Below, piece by piece: positions 33,004-40,749 of a stretch of 64,000 nt of DNA. Source of the stretch: SM1-73 sp964588305 (GTDB taxonomy: Bacteria > Zixibacteria > MSB-5A5 > SM1-73); NCBI GenBank assembly GCA_964588305.1, contig CAZPOP010000005.1:62001-126000 (forward strand), in the 5' to 3' direction. Under the pieces are notes generated by a model that searched no databases, was not told the DNA's origin, and saw nothing but the letters and a program-made list of their open reading frames with translations. Made by a program: the position numbers and the translations under genes. Numbering within the stretch: position 1 is the first letter of the stretch; every line of letters begins with the position of its first letter.

Positions 33004-35442
33004 CTACTTTTTCTTCTTCTTAAGAAAATCCTTAAGCAGATCCTCTCCCTTCTTCTTTAACTCATCCGCTACCTTCTCCCCTTCTTGCTTGGCCTTCTGA
33101 GTCACCTGTTTTCTGAGCTTCTCTTCAGCCCGGGAGGGATCCAAATAGAACTCCGGACTCTTGGCCGTTCCTTTTAGGTCAATATCCAGAACCACCCTGC
33201 CTTGATCGTTCTTGAGATAATCCGAAAGATCACCCAACGCAGCAAAGCTTGAAGAAACCTCCGGAGAAAGGACTGCGGTCAGTTTGTAGTCCAGAGAGCC
33301 ATCCAATCCAACCGATCCGGAAAGCCCGAAGTCGCCGCTTTTTGTGGCGGCAGAGAAATCGTCAAACCAAACTCTTCCCTTTTCAATTCTGAATGAGTTC
33401 CGCAAAGTCCTGATTTTCTCTTCTTCGAAAACCTTCAGCTTCAAGTAGGAGGCAAGCTTATTTAGAAGTTCCCAATTGACCAACTTCCCATCGGTGACGG
33501 TGGCTGTTCCGGAGGCGGCAAGCGATTTTCGAATGTCTCCCACCTGATTCCCCGTTCCGGAAAAGGAAGCAGTGAGGTTGAGCTTTCCAAACAGATGATC
33601 GTGGAAGGAGGTGAACCTTGAGAGAAAATCGTTCGCCTCGATCTGGCTGGCGGTGAAATCCGTATTGAACTTCAGGTGGCTGATGTCATTCAGATCACAG
33701 GAGGCATTCCCCTCGATTGTGCCAGTATAAACGTGGGAGGCAACATCGTCTATCCTTAGAATCCCGTTAGTTACATTCAGGTTTGCGGAGAAATCGGTAT
33801 ATTCGACTTTTCTGAAGATGAGCTTCTGGATGGAAAGCTGTCCCTTAACATCGATGTCTGGAAGCAATATGGTATCTGTAGAGACACCCTTTGGTTCTTT
33901 AGCCTCGGCTTTTTGGGCGACCGGGAATATCTGATCCAAATCCATCAAGGGAGAGTTGAGACTGAAACTCAAAACTGGCTTCTTCTCGTCCTTGAACAGA
34001 AAGTAGGGAATGGCATGGTAGAATCTGCCTTCAAGATCAAACGAGGATTTTCCTAAGGACAAAGCCAGATTGGTGATATTCACGTCCCCGCCTTTAAAGG
34101 ATAGATCCGCATTCAGATTCTTCGCTGGAATCCCCAAAGCTGAGGTGGAGGCTTCCACGTCTCTTAGCCGGACTTCACCCGACAAGTTCATCTCTTCAAG
34201 CTTCTCGATTCTGCCATAGGCCTTGGCGTCGATTTCCGTTTTGCCCTTTACGCTGGTTCCTTCGGGCATTTTCGTGAACTCCGCCAAAAGAGCCAAATCG
34301 AATTTCATTTTCAATTCGGAGGTGAGATGAGGATCTTTGAAATTATCCACCACCGCCTTAAATTCCAAAGGCGCTTCACCCAATTTGGCATTGGAGGAAA
34401 AAAGGCTCATGCTTCTGTTGTTGAAATTCACCTCTGCGTAAGGCATTTCGAAAGACTGAGGCACCTGAGCAAAATCTACCTTAACGTCCGTGAAAGAGAT
34501 CTTACCTTGTACTTCAGGCAGGGTATCTGTTTTCAGCCCACCTTTCAGCGAAGCCGAAACCTTCATCTTTCCCGCTATCTTAAGTTGATTTACGGGCGAG
34601 GATTCATCCTTAGGCAAGGAAGCTAAAACATCCTCTAAGCTTATCTCATTCGATGATACTTCCAGATTAACCTGTGGAACGGTACTCAACTTCTCCACTT
34701 TGCCTTTCAAGTCCAAGGCGACTTTTGCGATCCCGATTTTCAATAAATCTATATTCAAGGAATCTCCGGGCCCATTCAGATTCAAATCATGTTCCAGTGA
34801 GAAGGTAAGCGCGGGCAACTTCCCCTTATATCCAGGCAGGTCCAGTTCAATTTGATCAACGGAGATCTTCCCGGTGGCCCTGATATTCTCCCCCTTCTCA
34901 TCTAAAGAAAGCCTCGCTTCCTCCTCGAAGTTGTGCAGGACCACTCTTTTTTTGTCTTTGTTGTCCAAATAAAGGATTTTACCATCCCTTATCTCCATCT
35001 GATCGAAGGAAACCGGCAGGAAAAAACCACCTTCTCCTTCCAGCAAATCGGCGAAGTTGGAGATCCCCCCTTTGTTTTTCTCCAAGTTGATTAGCGGGCT
35101 TTGCAGAATGAGTTTTTTGACCTCGACCCTTTTTCGCAGAAGGGGCCAGAATTTCACCCGCACCAAAAGCTGGTCAAACTTGACGAATTGCTCCACCTCG
35201 AATCCGTCCGGATTGAAGATGCGCATACCCTCTATGTCCACGCCTAATCCCCGGAAAATGGAGATAGAAACGTCATCGATTTCGACTTTTCGAGCAAGGG
35301 CTTGCTCAATTTTGGGAACGACCAACGAGAGAAGCTTCTCTTTGGTGAAGATAATCTTTGCCACCAAAGAGACCGCAAGAAGCAGAATGACGATTCCAAC
35401 GATAACGCCAATCAGTATCTTTAAGCCTTTTTTCGATTTCAT
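33004..35442 (-). CDS. AsmA-family envelope protein
   Basis: 812 residues. One N-terminal membrane anchor (ILIGVIVGIVILLLAVSLVA) is followed by the AsmA start (KLLSLVVPKIEQALARKVEI, VSISIFRGLGVDIEGMRI), long repeated beta-strand sequence, and a C-terminal AsmA/DUF-type region (DGSLDYKLTAVLSPEVSSSF) before a Lys-rich tail. AsmA-like proteins form bridge-like grooves that move phospholipid or affect outer-membrane assembly; TamB at 45098-48706 is a larger relative. It stands alone, transcribed towards the repeat-rich spacer. Confidence 0.9.
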   Translation of the reverse strand: MKSKKGLKILIGVIVGIVILLLAVSLVAKIIFTKEKLLSLVVPKIEQALARKVEIDDVSISIFRGLGVDIEGMRIFNPDGFEVEQFVKFDQLLVRVKFWPLLRKRVEVKKLILQSPLINLEKNKGGISNFADLLEGEGGFFLPVSFDQMEIRDGKILYLDNKDKKRVVLHNFEEEARLSLDEKGENIRATGKISVDQIELDLPGYKGKLPALTFSLEHDLNLNGPGDSLNIDLLKIGIAKVALDLKGKVEKLSTVPQVNLEVSSNEISLEDVLASLPKDESSPVNQLKIAGKMKVSASLKGGLKTDTLPEVQGKISFTDVKVDFAQVPQSFEMPYAEVNFNNRSMSLFSSNAKLGEAPLEFKAVVDNFKDPHLTSELKMKFDLALLAEFTKMPEGTSVKGKTEIDAKAYGRIEKLEEMNLSGEVRLRDVEASTSALGIPAKNLNADLSFKGGDVNITNLALSLGKSSFDLEGRFYHAIPYFLFKDEKKPVLSFSLNSPLMDLDQIFPVAQKAEAKEPKGVSTDTILLPDIDVKGQLSIQKLIFRKVEYTDFSANLNVTNGILRIDDVASHVYTGTIEGNASCDLNDISHLKFNTDFTASQIEANDFLSRFTSFHDHLFGKLNLTASFSGTGNQVGDIRKSLAASGTATVTDGKLVNWELLNKLASYLKLKVFEEEKIRTLRNSFRIEKGRVWFDDFSAATKSGDFGLSGSVGLDGSLDYKLTAVLSPEVSSSFAALGDLSDYLKNDQGRVVLDIDLKGTAKSPEFYLDPSRAEEKLRKQVTQKAKQEGEKVADELKKKGEDLLKDFLKKKKK

Positions 35443-35491
35443 AGGAGCTAACTCTCTCTTTTGAGCTTTTGGAACCTAACTTTGGTATCAG

Positions 35492-35728
35492 TTATTTCTT
35501 CTTATGATACCATTTTAGCAGATTGTCCCGCGAGACTTCAGCATCATGCAGAATCTTATTAGTGATCCCCCGACCAAGATCTTCTCCGGGATGATCTGAA
35601 ACTGTCGCTGTTCTGCCGTCTGAATGCCTGAAGAAAATGTGGCTCCCGTGCCGTCAGATGTGAACGAAACCTAAGTGCTGCAAGAATCTCATCATTTCTC
35701 TTGCTGTCATCATCGGCAAACGACTCAT
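35492..35728 (-). pseudogene. hicA: HicA-family toxin gene with an in-frame TGA
   Basis: Read through, the frame gives 78 positions from ATG 35728 to the stop at 35492: MSRLPMMTAREMMRFLQHLG at the start and LGRGITNKILHDAEVS near the end, an excellent HicA match. Codon 25 is TGA (35654-35656), where the family has Arg before the HGSH motif (FVHI-stop-RHGSHIFFRH). CGA to TGA is a single transition. The truncated 24-residue product would lack the catalytic His of GSH. The gene overlaps hicB by four bases (ATGA). Either the toxin is inactivated or TGA is read through; Sec machinery is not indicated. Confidence 0.88.
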
Positions 35729-35937
35729 CGCGAAACCTCAACATGCTGGACCCCCTCAAAGGTCATCTGCACCGGCTCTTCTTCCTCCAGGCACAGTTCT
35801 ATTACCTCCCGTACACGCGGCATGAGTTCTTCCATGGTTCTTGCCTGAGTATAACAACTCTTTAAGCCCGGGACGGTGGCCACGTAGAACCCGTCCTCAT
35901 CCTTCTCAATCAGCACTGTGAAACGGTAGCTTTTCAT
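35725..35937 (-). CDS. hicB: HicB-family antitoxin
   Basis: 70 residues from ATG 35937 after GGGGGTGAGG. The sequence is the partial RNase H-like HicB fold (YRFTVLIEKDEDGFYVATVP, then GLKSCYTQARTMEELMPRVR). There is no C-terminal DNA-binding domain, as in the short HicB group. It normally neutralises HicA, an mRNA-cutting toxin, encoded right after it. Here the hicA frame is broken, so the pair may be decaying. The order hicB-hicA is the less common one. A palindrome AACCGTACGGTT at 35984-35995 lies about 47 bases upstream and could be an operator. Confidence 0.9.
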   Translation of the reverse strand: MKSYRFTVLIEKDEDGFYVATVPGLKSCYTQARTMEELMPRVREVIELCLEEEEPVQMTFEGVQHVEVSR

Positions 35938-35983
35938 AACCTCACCCCCAAAAGAATTCTTGTCCACCTGGTCCGTTGGCGCA

Positions 35984-35995
35984 AACCGTACGGTT
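35984..35995. promoter_or_regulatory. Palindrome upstream of hicB
   Basis: The perfect 12-base palindrome AACCGTACGGTT ends on the first base of the mnmA stop codon. It may be an operator for HicB autoregulation, or chance. Confidence 0.3.
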
Positions 35996-37179
35996 CACAC
36001 CGTGGCCTGATCGCCGATTACCCTGTCTATTATTCCACCTCCCAAGACCACATCATCTTGATAGAACACTGCAGACTGTCCCGGAGTTATGGCTCGTTCA
36101 GGTTTTCCGAATTTAACCATAACTTCGCCTATTGTCAATGGAGAAATAATCGCCCGCTGCGGTCGGTGCTGATACCTGATTTTCACCGTGCATTCGGTTT
36201 CTTTCTCCAAAGCATCGAAAGCTATCCAATTGGGATTGGAGACGACGAAGGCGGATCTTAGCAGATCATCATTATCGCCCACGTATATGGCATTTTCCTC
36301 TAGCTCGATTTTCACCACATACTGTGGTCTCCCTAAGGCAATGGAAAGGCCGCGTCTTTGCCCCACGGTATAGAAAGGAATTCCCTTGTGTTCACCAATC
36401 TTCTCACCTCTCAAATCGAGGATAGGACCTGGCTGTATCTTTTTCCCTTGCCCGTCGGCTCTTGCCCCTTCGACTCCGCTCAGGGCAGGCCCTTGGTCCT
36501 GGTTCTCCAGCCATTCTGTAATGAATCGGGGATAATCATCGTCGGCCACAAAGCAAATCTCCTGGCTCTCCGACCTTTCTGCCACCTTCAGCTTCTGTCT
36601 CCTGGCTTCCTCCCTAACCTCTTTTTTGGCAAGATTACCCAGGGGGAATATGGTTTTCGACAGATTCTCCTGGGAGAGACCCCATAGAGCATAAGATTGA
36701 TCTCGAGTGGAATCAATTCCCTTAAGAAGCAGGGACCTTTTCTTTTCATCATCATATTCTATTCGGGCATAATGACCGGTGGCAAGGAAGTCTGCTCCCA
36801 GAGCGTTTGCCTTCTCCCAGAGGCTTCGCCATTTGATCTTTGTATTACATATGACGCAGGGATTCGGGGTTCTGCCTTTTCTGTATTCCTCCACGAAGTT
36901 TGAAATGACCTCCTTTTTGAAGTCATCCTTGAAGTCAATCACATAATGTGGTATTTTCATTTTCTCGCAAACCGACCGGGCATCATTTAGAGCTTCTATG
37001 GAGCAGCATCTCCCATCGGGATGAGGATCCCCACCCACCTCCTTGAAATCCCAGAGCTTCATGGAGATTCCCACTACTCCGTATCCTTTTTCTTTCAATA
37101 GAAAAGCCGCCAGTGAACTATCCACACCTCCACTCATCGCCACCACCACCAGCGGTTTGTTCTTTTTTGTACTATTCAC
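35995..37179 (-). CDS. mnmA: tRNA-specific 2-thiouridylase MnmA
   Basis: 394 residues from GTG 37179, overlapping the iscU stop by four bases. It thiolates U34 of tRNA(Lys/Glu/Gln). The PP-loop is AMSGGVDSSLAAFLL. The catalytic cysteines are in NPCVICNTKIKW and SESQEICFVADDDY, and GEHKGIPFYTVGQRRGLSIA follows. Residues about 229-247 (including ALSGVEGARADGQ) are an insertion absent from other MnmA proteins. It is encoded by the dispersed repeat CCCTGAGCGGAGTCGAAGGG (36466-36485). Being downstream of iscS-iscU fits the sulfur relay, although tRNA thiolation with IscS needs no IscU. Confidence 0.96.
   Translation of the reverse strand: MNSTKKNKPLVVVAMSGGVDSSLAAFLLKEKGYGVVGISMKLWDFKEVGGDPHPDGRCCSIEALNDARSVCEKMKIPHYVIDFKDDFKKEVISNFVEEYRKGRTPNPCVICNTKIKWRSLWEKANALGADFLATGHYARIEYDDEKKRSLLLKGIDSTRDQSYALWGLSQENLSKTIFPLGNLAKKEVREEARRQKLKVAERSESQEICFVADDDYPRFITEWLENQDQGPALSGVEGARADGQGKKIQPGPILDLRGEKIGEHKGIPFYTVGQRRGLSIALGRPQYVVKIELEENAIYVGDNDDLLRSAFVVSNPNWIAFDALEKETECTVKIRYQHRPQRAIISPLTIGEVMVKFGKPERAITPGQSAVFYQDDVVLGGGIIDRVIGDQATV
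36461..36495 (-). repeat. Dispersed repeat inserted in frame in mnmA
   Basis: On the minus strand the core is CCCTGAGCGGAGTCGAAGGG (36466-36485), identical in 19 of 20 bases to the intergenic copy at 40546-40565. It encodes ALSGVEGA within the MnmA insertion. Confidence 0.75.
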
Positions 37180-37553
37180 GAAATATCTTTCTTTTTGGTT
37201 TTGTAATCTTCTATGGCCTTGCGTAATGCATCGGCCGCCAGATTGGAGCAGTGCATCTTGGGAGCGGGCAGGCCGTCCAGTGCCTCAGCAACGGTTTTCT
37301 TAGAAATCTTTTCTGCTTCTTCCAGAGTCTTGTTTTTCACCAGCTCGGTTATCATGCTGGAAGTAGCGATGGCTGCTCCACAGCCGAAGGTTTTGAATTT
37401 TGCATCTACTATGTGATTGTCTTTGACCCTAATATAGAGTTTCATTATATCCCCGCACACCGGATTTCCGATCTCTCCCACCCCATCGGGATTCTCTATC
37501 TCCCCCACGTTGCGGGGATTCTGAAAATGATCCATCACCTTTGCGCTGTACAT
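37176..37553 (-). CDS. iscU: Fe-S cluster scaffold protein IscU/NifU-N
   Basis: 125 residues with the three scaffold cysteines in NPVCGDIMKLY, FKTFGCGAAIATSS and PKMHCSNLAADAL, and the conserved start YSAKVMDHFQNPRNVGEIEN. The LPPVK-like HscA site reads LPAPK. It accepts sulfur from the cysteine desulfurase encoded just upstream and assembles [2Fe-2S] clusters in the cytoplasm. A spacer of 140 bases with a long inverted repeat separates it from iscS, so the run may not be one tightly coupled unit; hscA, hscB and fdx are not seen. Confidence 0.95.
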   Translation of the reverse strand: MYSAKVMDHFQNPRNVGEIENPDGVGEIGNPVCGDIMKLYIRVKDNHIVDAKFKTFGCGAAIATSSMITELVKNKTLEEAEKISKKTVAEALDGLPAPKMHCSNLAADALRKAIEDYKTKKKDIS

Positions 37554-37589
37554 TCCGATTCACCTTTCTGAGGAAAATTATTCCAATTC

Positions 37590-37613
37590 CCAAGCCATAA
37601 AGGCTTGGCTACG
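37590..37613 (-). repeat. CGTAG-tag hairpin repeat
   Basis: Arms CCAAGCC and GGCTTGG around ATAAA, followed by CTACG (tag CGTAG on the minus strand). A similar stem and tag lie at 59744-59766. It sits between iscS and iscU. Confidence 0.75.
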
Positions 37614-37638
37614 CGATTTGAATTCAGTTTGGCGTCTG

Positions 37639-37695
37639 AAGTTTGTTAGTTTGTGGAATCATACTCAAACTCCAAACACACAAACTAACAAACTT
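37639..37695. repeat. Long inverted repeat at the iscS 3' end
   Basis: Arms of 17 bases, AAGTTTGTTAGTTTGTG (37639-37655) and its exact complement (37679-37695), around a 23-base loop. The right arm covers the first two bases of the iscS stop codon. Low in GC and without a clear T-run, so perhaps a processing hairpin or an inserted repeat rather than a standard terminator. Confidence 0.75.
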
Positions 37696-38854
37696 ATTTT
37701 GCATACAGCGGTGATATGGCCCTTAACCTGTTTACGATCTCCGGCAAGATAAGCACCACGTAATCCACGTCCTCCATGGTGTTCTCTCTGCCGAAGCTGA
37801 ACCTGATGGCAGCCTGGGCGATTTCCGGAGCGATTCCCATGGCGGAGAGGACATGGGATGGCTCCAAAGTTCCTGAGGCGCAGGCCGATCCGGTTGACAC
37901 TGCCACGCCTTTTAGATCCAAACTCAGGATTATCGATTCTCCTTCCACTGCCTTAAAGGATAAATTCAAAGTGTTGGGAATCCGCCTTTCCAAATGTCCG
38001 TTCAAGAACACGTCGGGAATTGCCTGGGTTACCTTGCGGTAAAATGCTTCGGTGAGGTTCCTCAGATGCCTGGATTGTTCTTCCCTATCTCTGCTGGCAA
38101 TCTCCACAGCCTTGGCCAATCCCACAATGCCCGGAACGTTTTCAGTGCCCGCCCTTCTCGATCTTTCGTGATGACCGCCATGCGACCAGGTGGTAATCCT
38201 GGTTCCCTTTTTTATGTAGATTGCTCCCACCCCTTTGGGCCCATAGATCTTGTGGCCAGAAATGGAAAGCATGTCGAGATTCAACTCCTGCACGTCCAGC
38301 GGGATTTTTCCTATGGTCTGGACCGCGTCGGTATGAAAATAGACTCCTTTTTCCTTGGCTATCTTGCAAAGCTCTTCAATGGGTTGGATGGTGCCCACCT
38401 CGTTGTTTCCGTGCATTATCGAAACCAAAATGGTATCTTTCCGCAGAGCTTTCTTCAGATCATCCGGATCGATCAAAGCCTGTACGTCCACGGGCAGATA
38501 GGTGACCTCAAATCCTTCTTCTTCTAAGAATTTGCAGCTCTCCAGAATGGCGGGGTGCTCGATCTTTGAGGTGATTATATGTTTCCCCTTTTTTCTATTA
38601 GCAAAGGCAGTCCCTTTAATTGCCAGATTATCAGATTCGGTGCCCCCGCTGGTGAAGTATATCTCTCGGGGAGCAGCGTTGATCAGCTCTGCCACCTTCT
38701 CTCTTGAGTCTTCCAGGGCCGTCTTCACTTCCCTGCCGAAGGCGTGGATACTGGAGGCATTGCCAAACTTATCCTTGAAGTACGGCAACATCGCCTCCAC
38801 AACTTCCGGATGAACCGCGGTGGTGGCGTTATGATCCAGATACACCCTTCTCAT
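37694..38854 (-). CDS. iscS: Cysteine desulfurase IscS/NifS
   Basis: 386 residues. The PLP lysine is in MLSISGHKIYGPKGVGAIY. The catalytic Cys is in STGSACASGTLEPSHVL, and the N-terminus is RVYLDHNATTAVHPEV. It takes sulfur from cysteine and passes it to IscU and MnmA, both encoded downstream. The start lies two bases after the iscR stop, so the two are certainly co-transcribed. The stop codon overlaps a long inverted repeat. Confidence 0.96.
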   Translation of the reverse strand: MRRVYLDHNATTAVHPEVVEAMLPYFKDKFGNASSIHAFGREVKTALEDSREKVAELINAAPREIYFTSGGTESDNLAIKGTAFANRKKGKHIITSKIEHPAILESCKFLEEEGFEVTYLPVDVQALIDPDDLKKALRKDTILVSIMHGNNEVGTIQPIEELCKIAKEKGVYFHTDAVQTIGKIPLDVQELNLDMLSISGHKIYGPKGVGAIYIKKGTRITTWSHGGHHERSRRAGTENVPGIVGLAKAVEIASRDREEQSRHLRNLTEAFYRKVTQAIPDVFLNGHLERRIPNTLNLSFKAVEGESIILSLDLKGVAVSTGSACASGTLEPSHVLSAMGIAPEIAQAAIRFSFGRENTMEDVDYVVLILPEIVNRLRAISPLYAK

Positions 38855-38856
38855 TC

Positions 38857-39294
38857 TTACTCCCTATGACATTTTAAACCAGAAGCTTCCTTTTGCAGAT
38901 CAGCTAACGTCACGCTGGAAAGGACGTCATCTATCACATGCTCCAATCTTTTCCACAAGATGCGGGAGACACAAGCTTCGGGCCCGACGCAGCTTTTTTC
39001 TCTAAGATCAGGTTCGTCGCAATAAGAGATCGAAATCGGTCCATCCAAGGCGTTAATGATCTGGCTAACAGTTATCTTGCCAACGTCTCGGGCCAACACA
39101 TATCCACCTCTTGCGCCCCTTATGCTCCTCACGATTCCAGCATTCTTCAGCTTGTAAAGTATCTGTTCCAGGTAGGTGACCGACATCTGCTGCTTTTCGG
39201 ATATATCTCTAATGGCCAACGGCCTTCCCTTGGGTTGGGTGGCAATCTCTAGAAGCGCCCTCAAACCATATCTGCCTCTGGTGGATATGTTCAT
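38857..39294 (-). CDS. iscR: Rrf2-family regulator IscR
   Basis: 145 residues. The winged helix is typical (YGLRALLEIATQPKGRPLAI, QMSVTYLEQILYKLKNAGIV, RGARGGYVLARD). Three cysteines (CDEPDLREKSCVGPEAC) match the [2Fe-2S]-binding group of IscR, with ten and six residues between their positions. IscR senses cluster status and represses its own operon. A near-ideal sigma70 promoter stands just upstream, which this protein probably controls; I could not identify a definite operator. Confidence 0.92.
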   Translation of the reverse strand: MNISTRGRYGLRALLEIATQPKGRPLAIRDISEKQQMSVTYLEQILYKLKNAGIVRSIRGARGGYVLARDVGKITVSQIINALDGPISISYCDEPDLREKSCVGPEACVSRILWKRLEHVIDDVLSSVTLADLQKEASGLKCHRE

Positions 39295-39333
39295 CTTCTC
39301 ACACTCTCTCTCCTTCCCTACTATTACGGTGCA

Positions 39334-39362
39334 AGAATAATAATGTTTACCAAATTTGTCAA
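39334..39362 (-). promoter_or_regulatory. Sigma70-type promoter of the isc operon
   Basis: On the minus strand TTGACA (39357-39362), a 17-base spacer and TATTCT (39334-39339), about 40 bases before the iscR start. The -35 is a perfect match and the -10 matches at four of six. Confidence 0.75.
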
Positions 39363-39728
39363 GATTAAAACCAAAAACATCGTGCCCTCCAATCTAGGTC
39401 CCCAGACGCTCTCTTGATGGGAATGCAGATGCTGGCGAGGGGTGGACGCGAGAACCTAACTTATGGTCATTAACCTTTCAAATTGACAGATTTTGCCACA
39501 GGGGACTCGTAGGCGGGGTTCATCCTGCCCTTCGGTCCTGAGACCTCAGGGTCGAAGGAAAGAGATTCACCCTGAAGGGCTCCCAACCCCGCTAACATCG
39601 GGCGGGCAGGGTGCCCACCCTACGAACTTTCGTGAGGGGGAGATTCGCCCACTAGGAAAGAAGGCGCAGTAATGGCAAGGATGGACGCCAGAACCTAACT
39701 TAAGTTAGGTTCTGGCCTTAAGACAGAT
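39363..39728. other. Repeat-rich spacer
   Basis: No gene. The spacer contains a half copy of the AGAACCTAACTT palindrome (about 39450-39463), a GC-rich structure with ends GGCGGGGTT and AACCCCGC (about 39512-39594), a GGGCA/TGCCC hairpin followed by CTACG (about 39601-39625), and the complete palindrome at 39687-39716. Confidence 0.7.
39687..39716. repeat. Perfect 30-base palindrome (AACCTAACTT family)
   Basis: Each half is GCCAGAACCTAACTT or its complement, with no loop. It lies 12 bases past the thiE stop. Related copies are at 42088-42115 and 42911-42934. Confidence 0.85.
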
Positions 39729-40370
39729 TTACCTGAAACTCTGGATTTTTTCTACAAGTTCTGTTGTCGCTGCCGTCACATCGTCTGCGCAAATCACGGC
39801 GGAGCCAACTGCTATTCTTGTGGAACCAGCATCGATGACTTGATCGAGGTTTTCCAGGTTGATTCCGCCAATGGGGAAAAAGGGGATTTTGAGATGTTCC
39901 TTTGCCTGACGTATCATCCCTAGACCAATGGGTTTGTCTATCTTTTTTGTAGAGGTATCGAATATTGGGCCGATGCCGACATAATCGGCGCCTTGTTTTT
40001 CTGCCTTTTCGGCTTGGTCTATGTTGCTGGTAGATATGCCTACTATCCTGTCCCGCCCCAAAATCTTGCGGGCAACCTGCAGAGGTAGATCATCCTGACC
40101 TAAATGAACTCCATCAGCCTCGAGATAAGCGGCAACATCTACCCTATCGTTGATGATGAATGGTACTCTTCTATTTTCGCAGATGTTTTGAAGTACCGAG
40201 GCAAGCTCAAGAAAATCCCTGTCGCTGGACTCCTTGTCTCTGTGCTGAATCATCTGTGCCCCACCTTCGATGGCCTGGATGACCACGTCTTCTATGTTTC
40301 TGTCTGCACAGATTTTCTTATCTGCGATGACATATAAGTTTACTTTTGACAGACTTTGTCTCTTATTCAT
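39729..40370 (-). CDS. thiE: Thiamine phosphate synthase
   Basis: 213 residues from ATG 40370; TTG 40385 is possible. TIM-barrel motifs of ThiE are clear: LYVIADKKICADRNIEDVV, GGAQMIQHRDKESSDRDFLE, FIINDRVDVAAYLEADGVHL, GQDDLPLQVARKILG, GADYVGIGPIFDTSTKK and the phosphate loop IPFFPIGGINLENLDQVID. It joins HMP-PP and THZ-P into thiamine phosphate. No TPP riboswitch was found upstream, and no other thiamine gene is near. Confidence 0.93.
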   Translation of the reverse strand: MNKRQSLSKVNLYVIADKKICADRNIEDVVIQAIEGGAQMIQHRDKESSDRDFLELASVLQNICENRRVPFIINDRVDVAAYLEADGVHLGQDDLPLQVARKILGRDRIVGISTSNIDQAEKAEKQGADYVGIGPIFDTSTKKIDKPIGLGMIRQAKEHLKIPFFPIGGINLENLDQVIDAGSTRIAVGSAVICADDVTAATTELVEKIQSFR

Positions 40371-40545
40371 ATACTGCTTTGTCAATTAAGGAATGCGTCG
40401 GGTAGCTCGCCAGATGGCTCGCAACCTCATTTGAGTCAAATGACCGACCTACAAGCCATGTTCAGTTTCGCGTCAGAACAGGGACGTGGCGAGAAACCCT
40501 GAAAACACGAATTTGTCATTCTGACGGGTCGACTTTGCTCACCGT

Positions 40546-40565
40546 CCCTGAGCGAAGTCGAAGGG
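40546..40565 (+). repeat. Dispersed repeat CCCTGAGCGAAGTCGAAGGG
   Basis: Intergenic copy of the repeat found in frame in mnmA (36466-36485, 19 of 20 identical). Confidence 0.75.
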
Positions 40566-40630
40566 AGCGAAGCCCCACGCCATCTGGTGCGGGGCGAAGC
40601 GAAGAATCTCTTTATTTGAAAGAGTCGAGA

Positions 40631-40649
40631 CCCTTCACTTCGTTCAGGG
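40631..40649 (-). repeat. Dispersed repeat related to CCCTGAGCGAAGTCGAAGGG
   Basis: CCCTTCACTTCGTTCAGGG, in the opposite sense to the copy at 40546, giving an inverted pair of about 100 bases. Confidence 0.55.
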
Positions 40650-40749
40650 TGACACAAAAGAACGGGAGGGGTCGGGGGTGAGGGTTCATCCTGAAGGATT
40701 CACCCTGAAGGGCACCCGCGACCAACGGGAACGTGGACAGTCATGCCAT

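Larger units (their letters stand above)
40371..40749. other. Repeat-rich spacer
   Basis: No gene. It includes the repeat CCCTGAGCGAAGTCGAAGGG (40546-40565), the related CCCTTCACTTCGTTCAGGG (40631-40649) and imperfect outer repeats GTCATTCTGA/TTCAGGGTGAC. Confidence 0.7.

Noticed and set aside
18405..35510. Near-identical 20-base strings TTATGATACCATTTTA at 18413 and 35503
   Set aside because: Both encode KWYHK at the C-terminal ends of two unrelated proteins; a codon-level coincidence rather than a repeat.
35559..35759. 66-codon minus-strand frame in the hicA region
   Set aside because: It is another frame of the broken hicA gene; the true frame gives a clear HicA match.
40371..40500. TPP riboswitch upstream of thiE
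   Set aside because: Neither strand shows the conserved CUGAGA and ACCUGAUCUGG-type elements.
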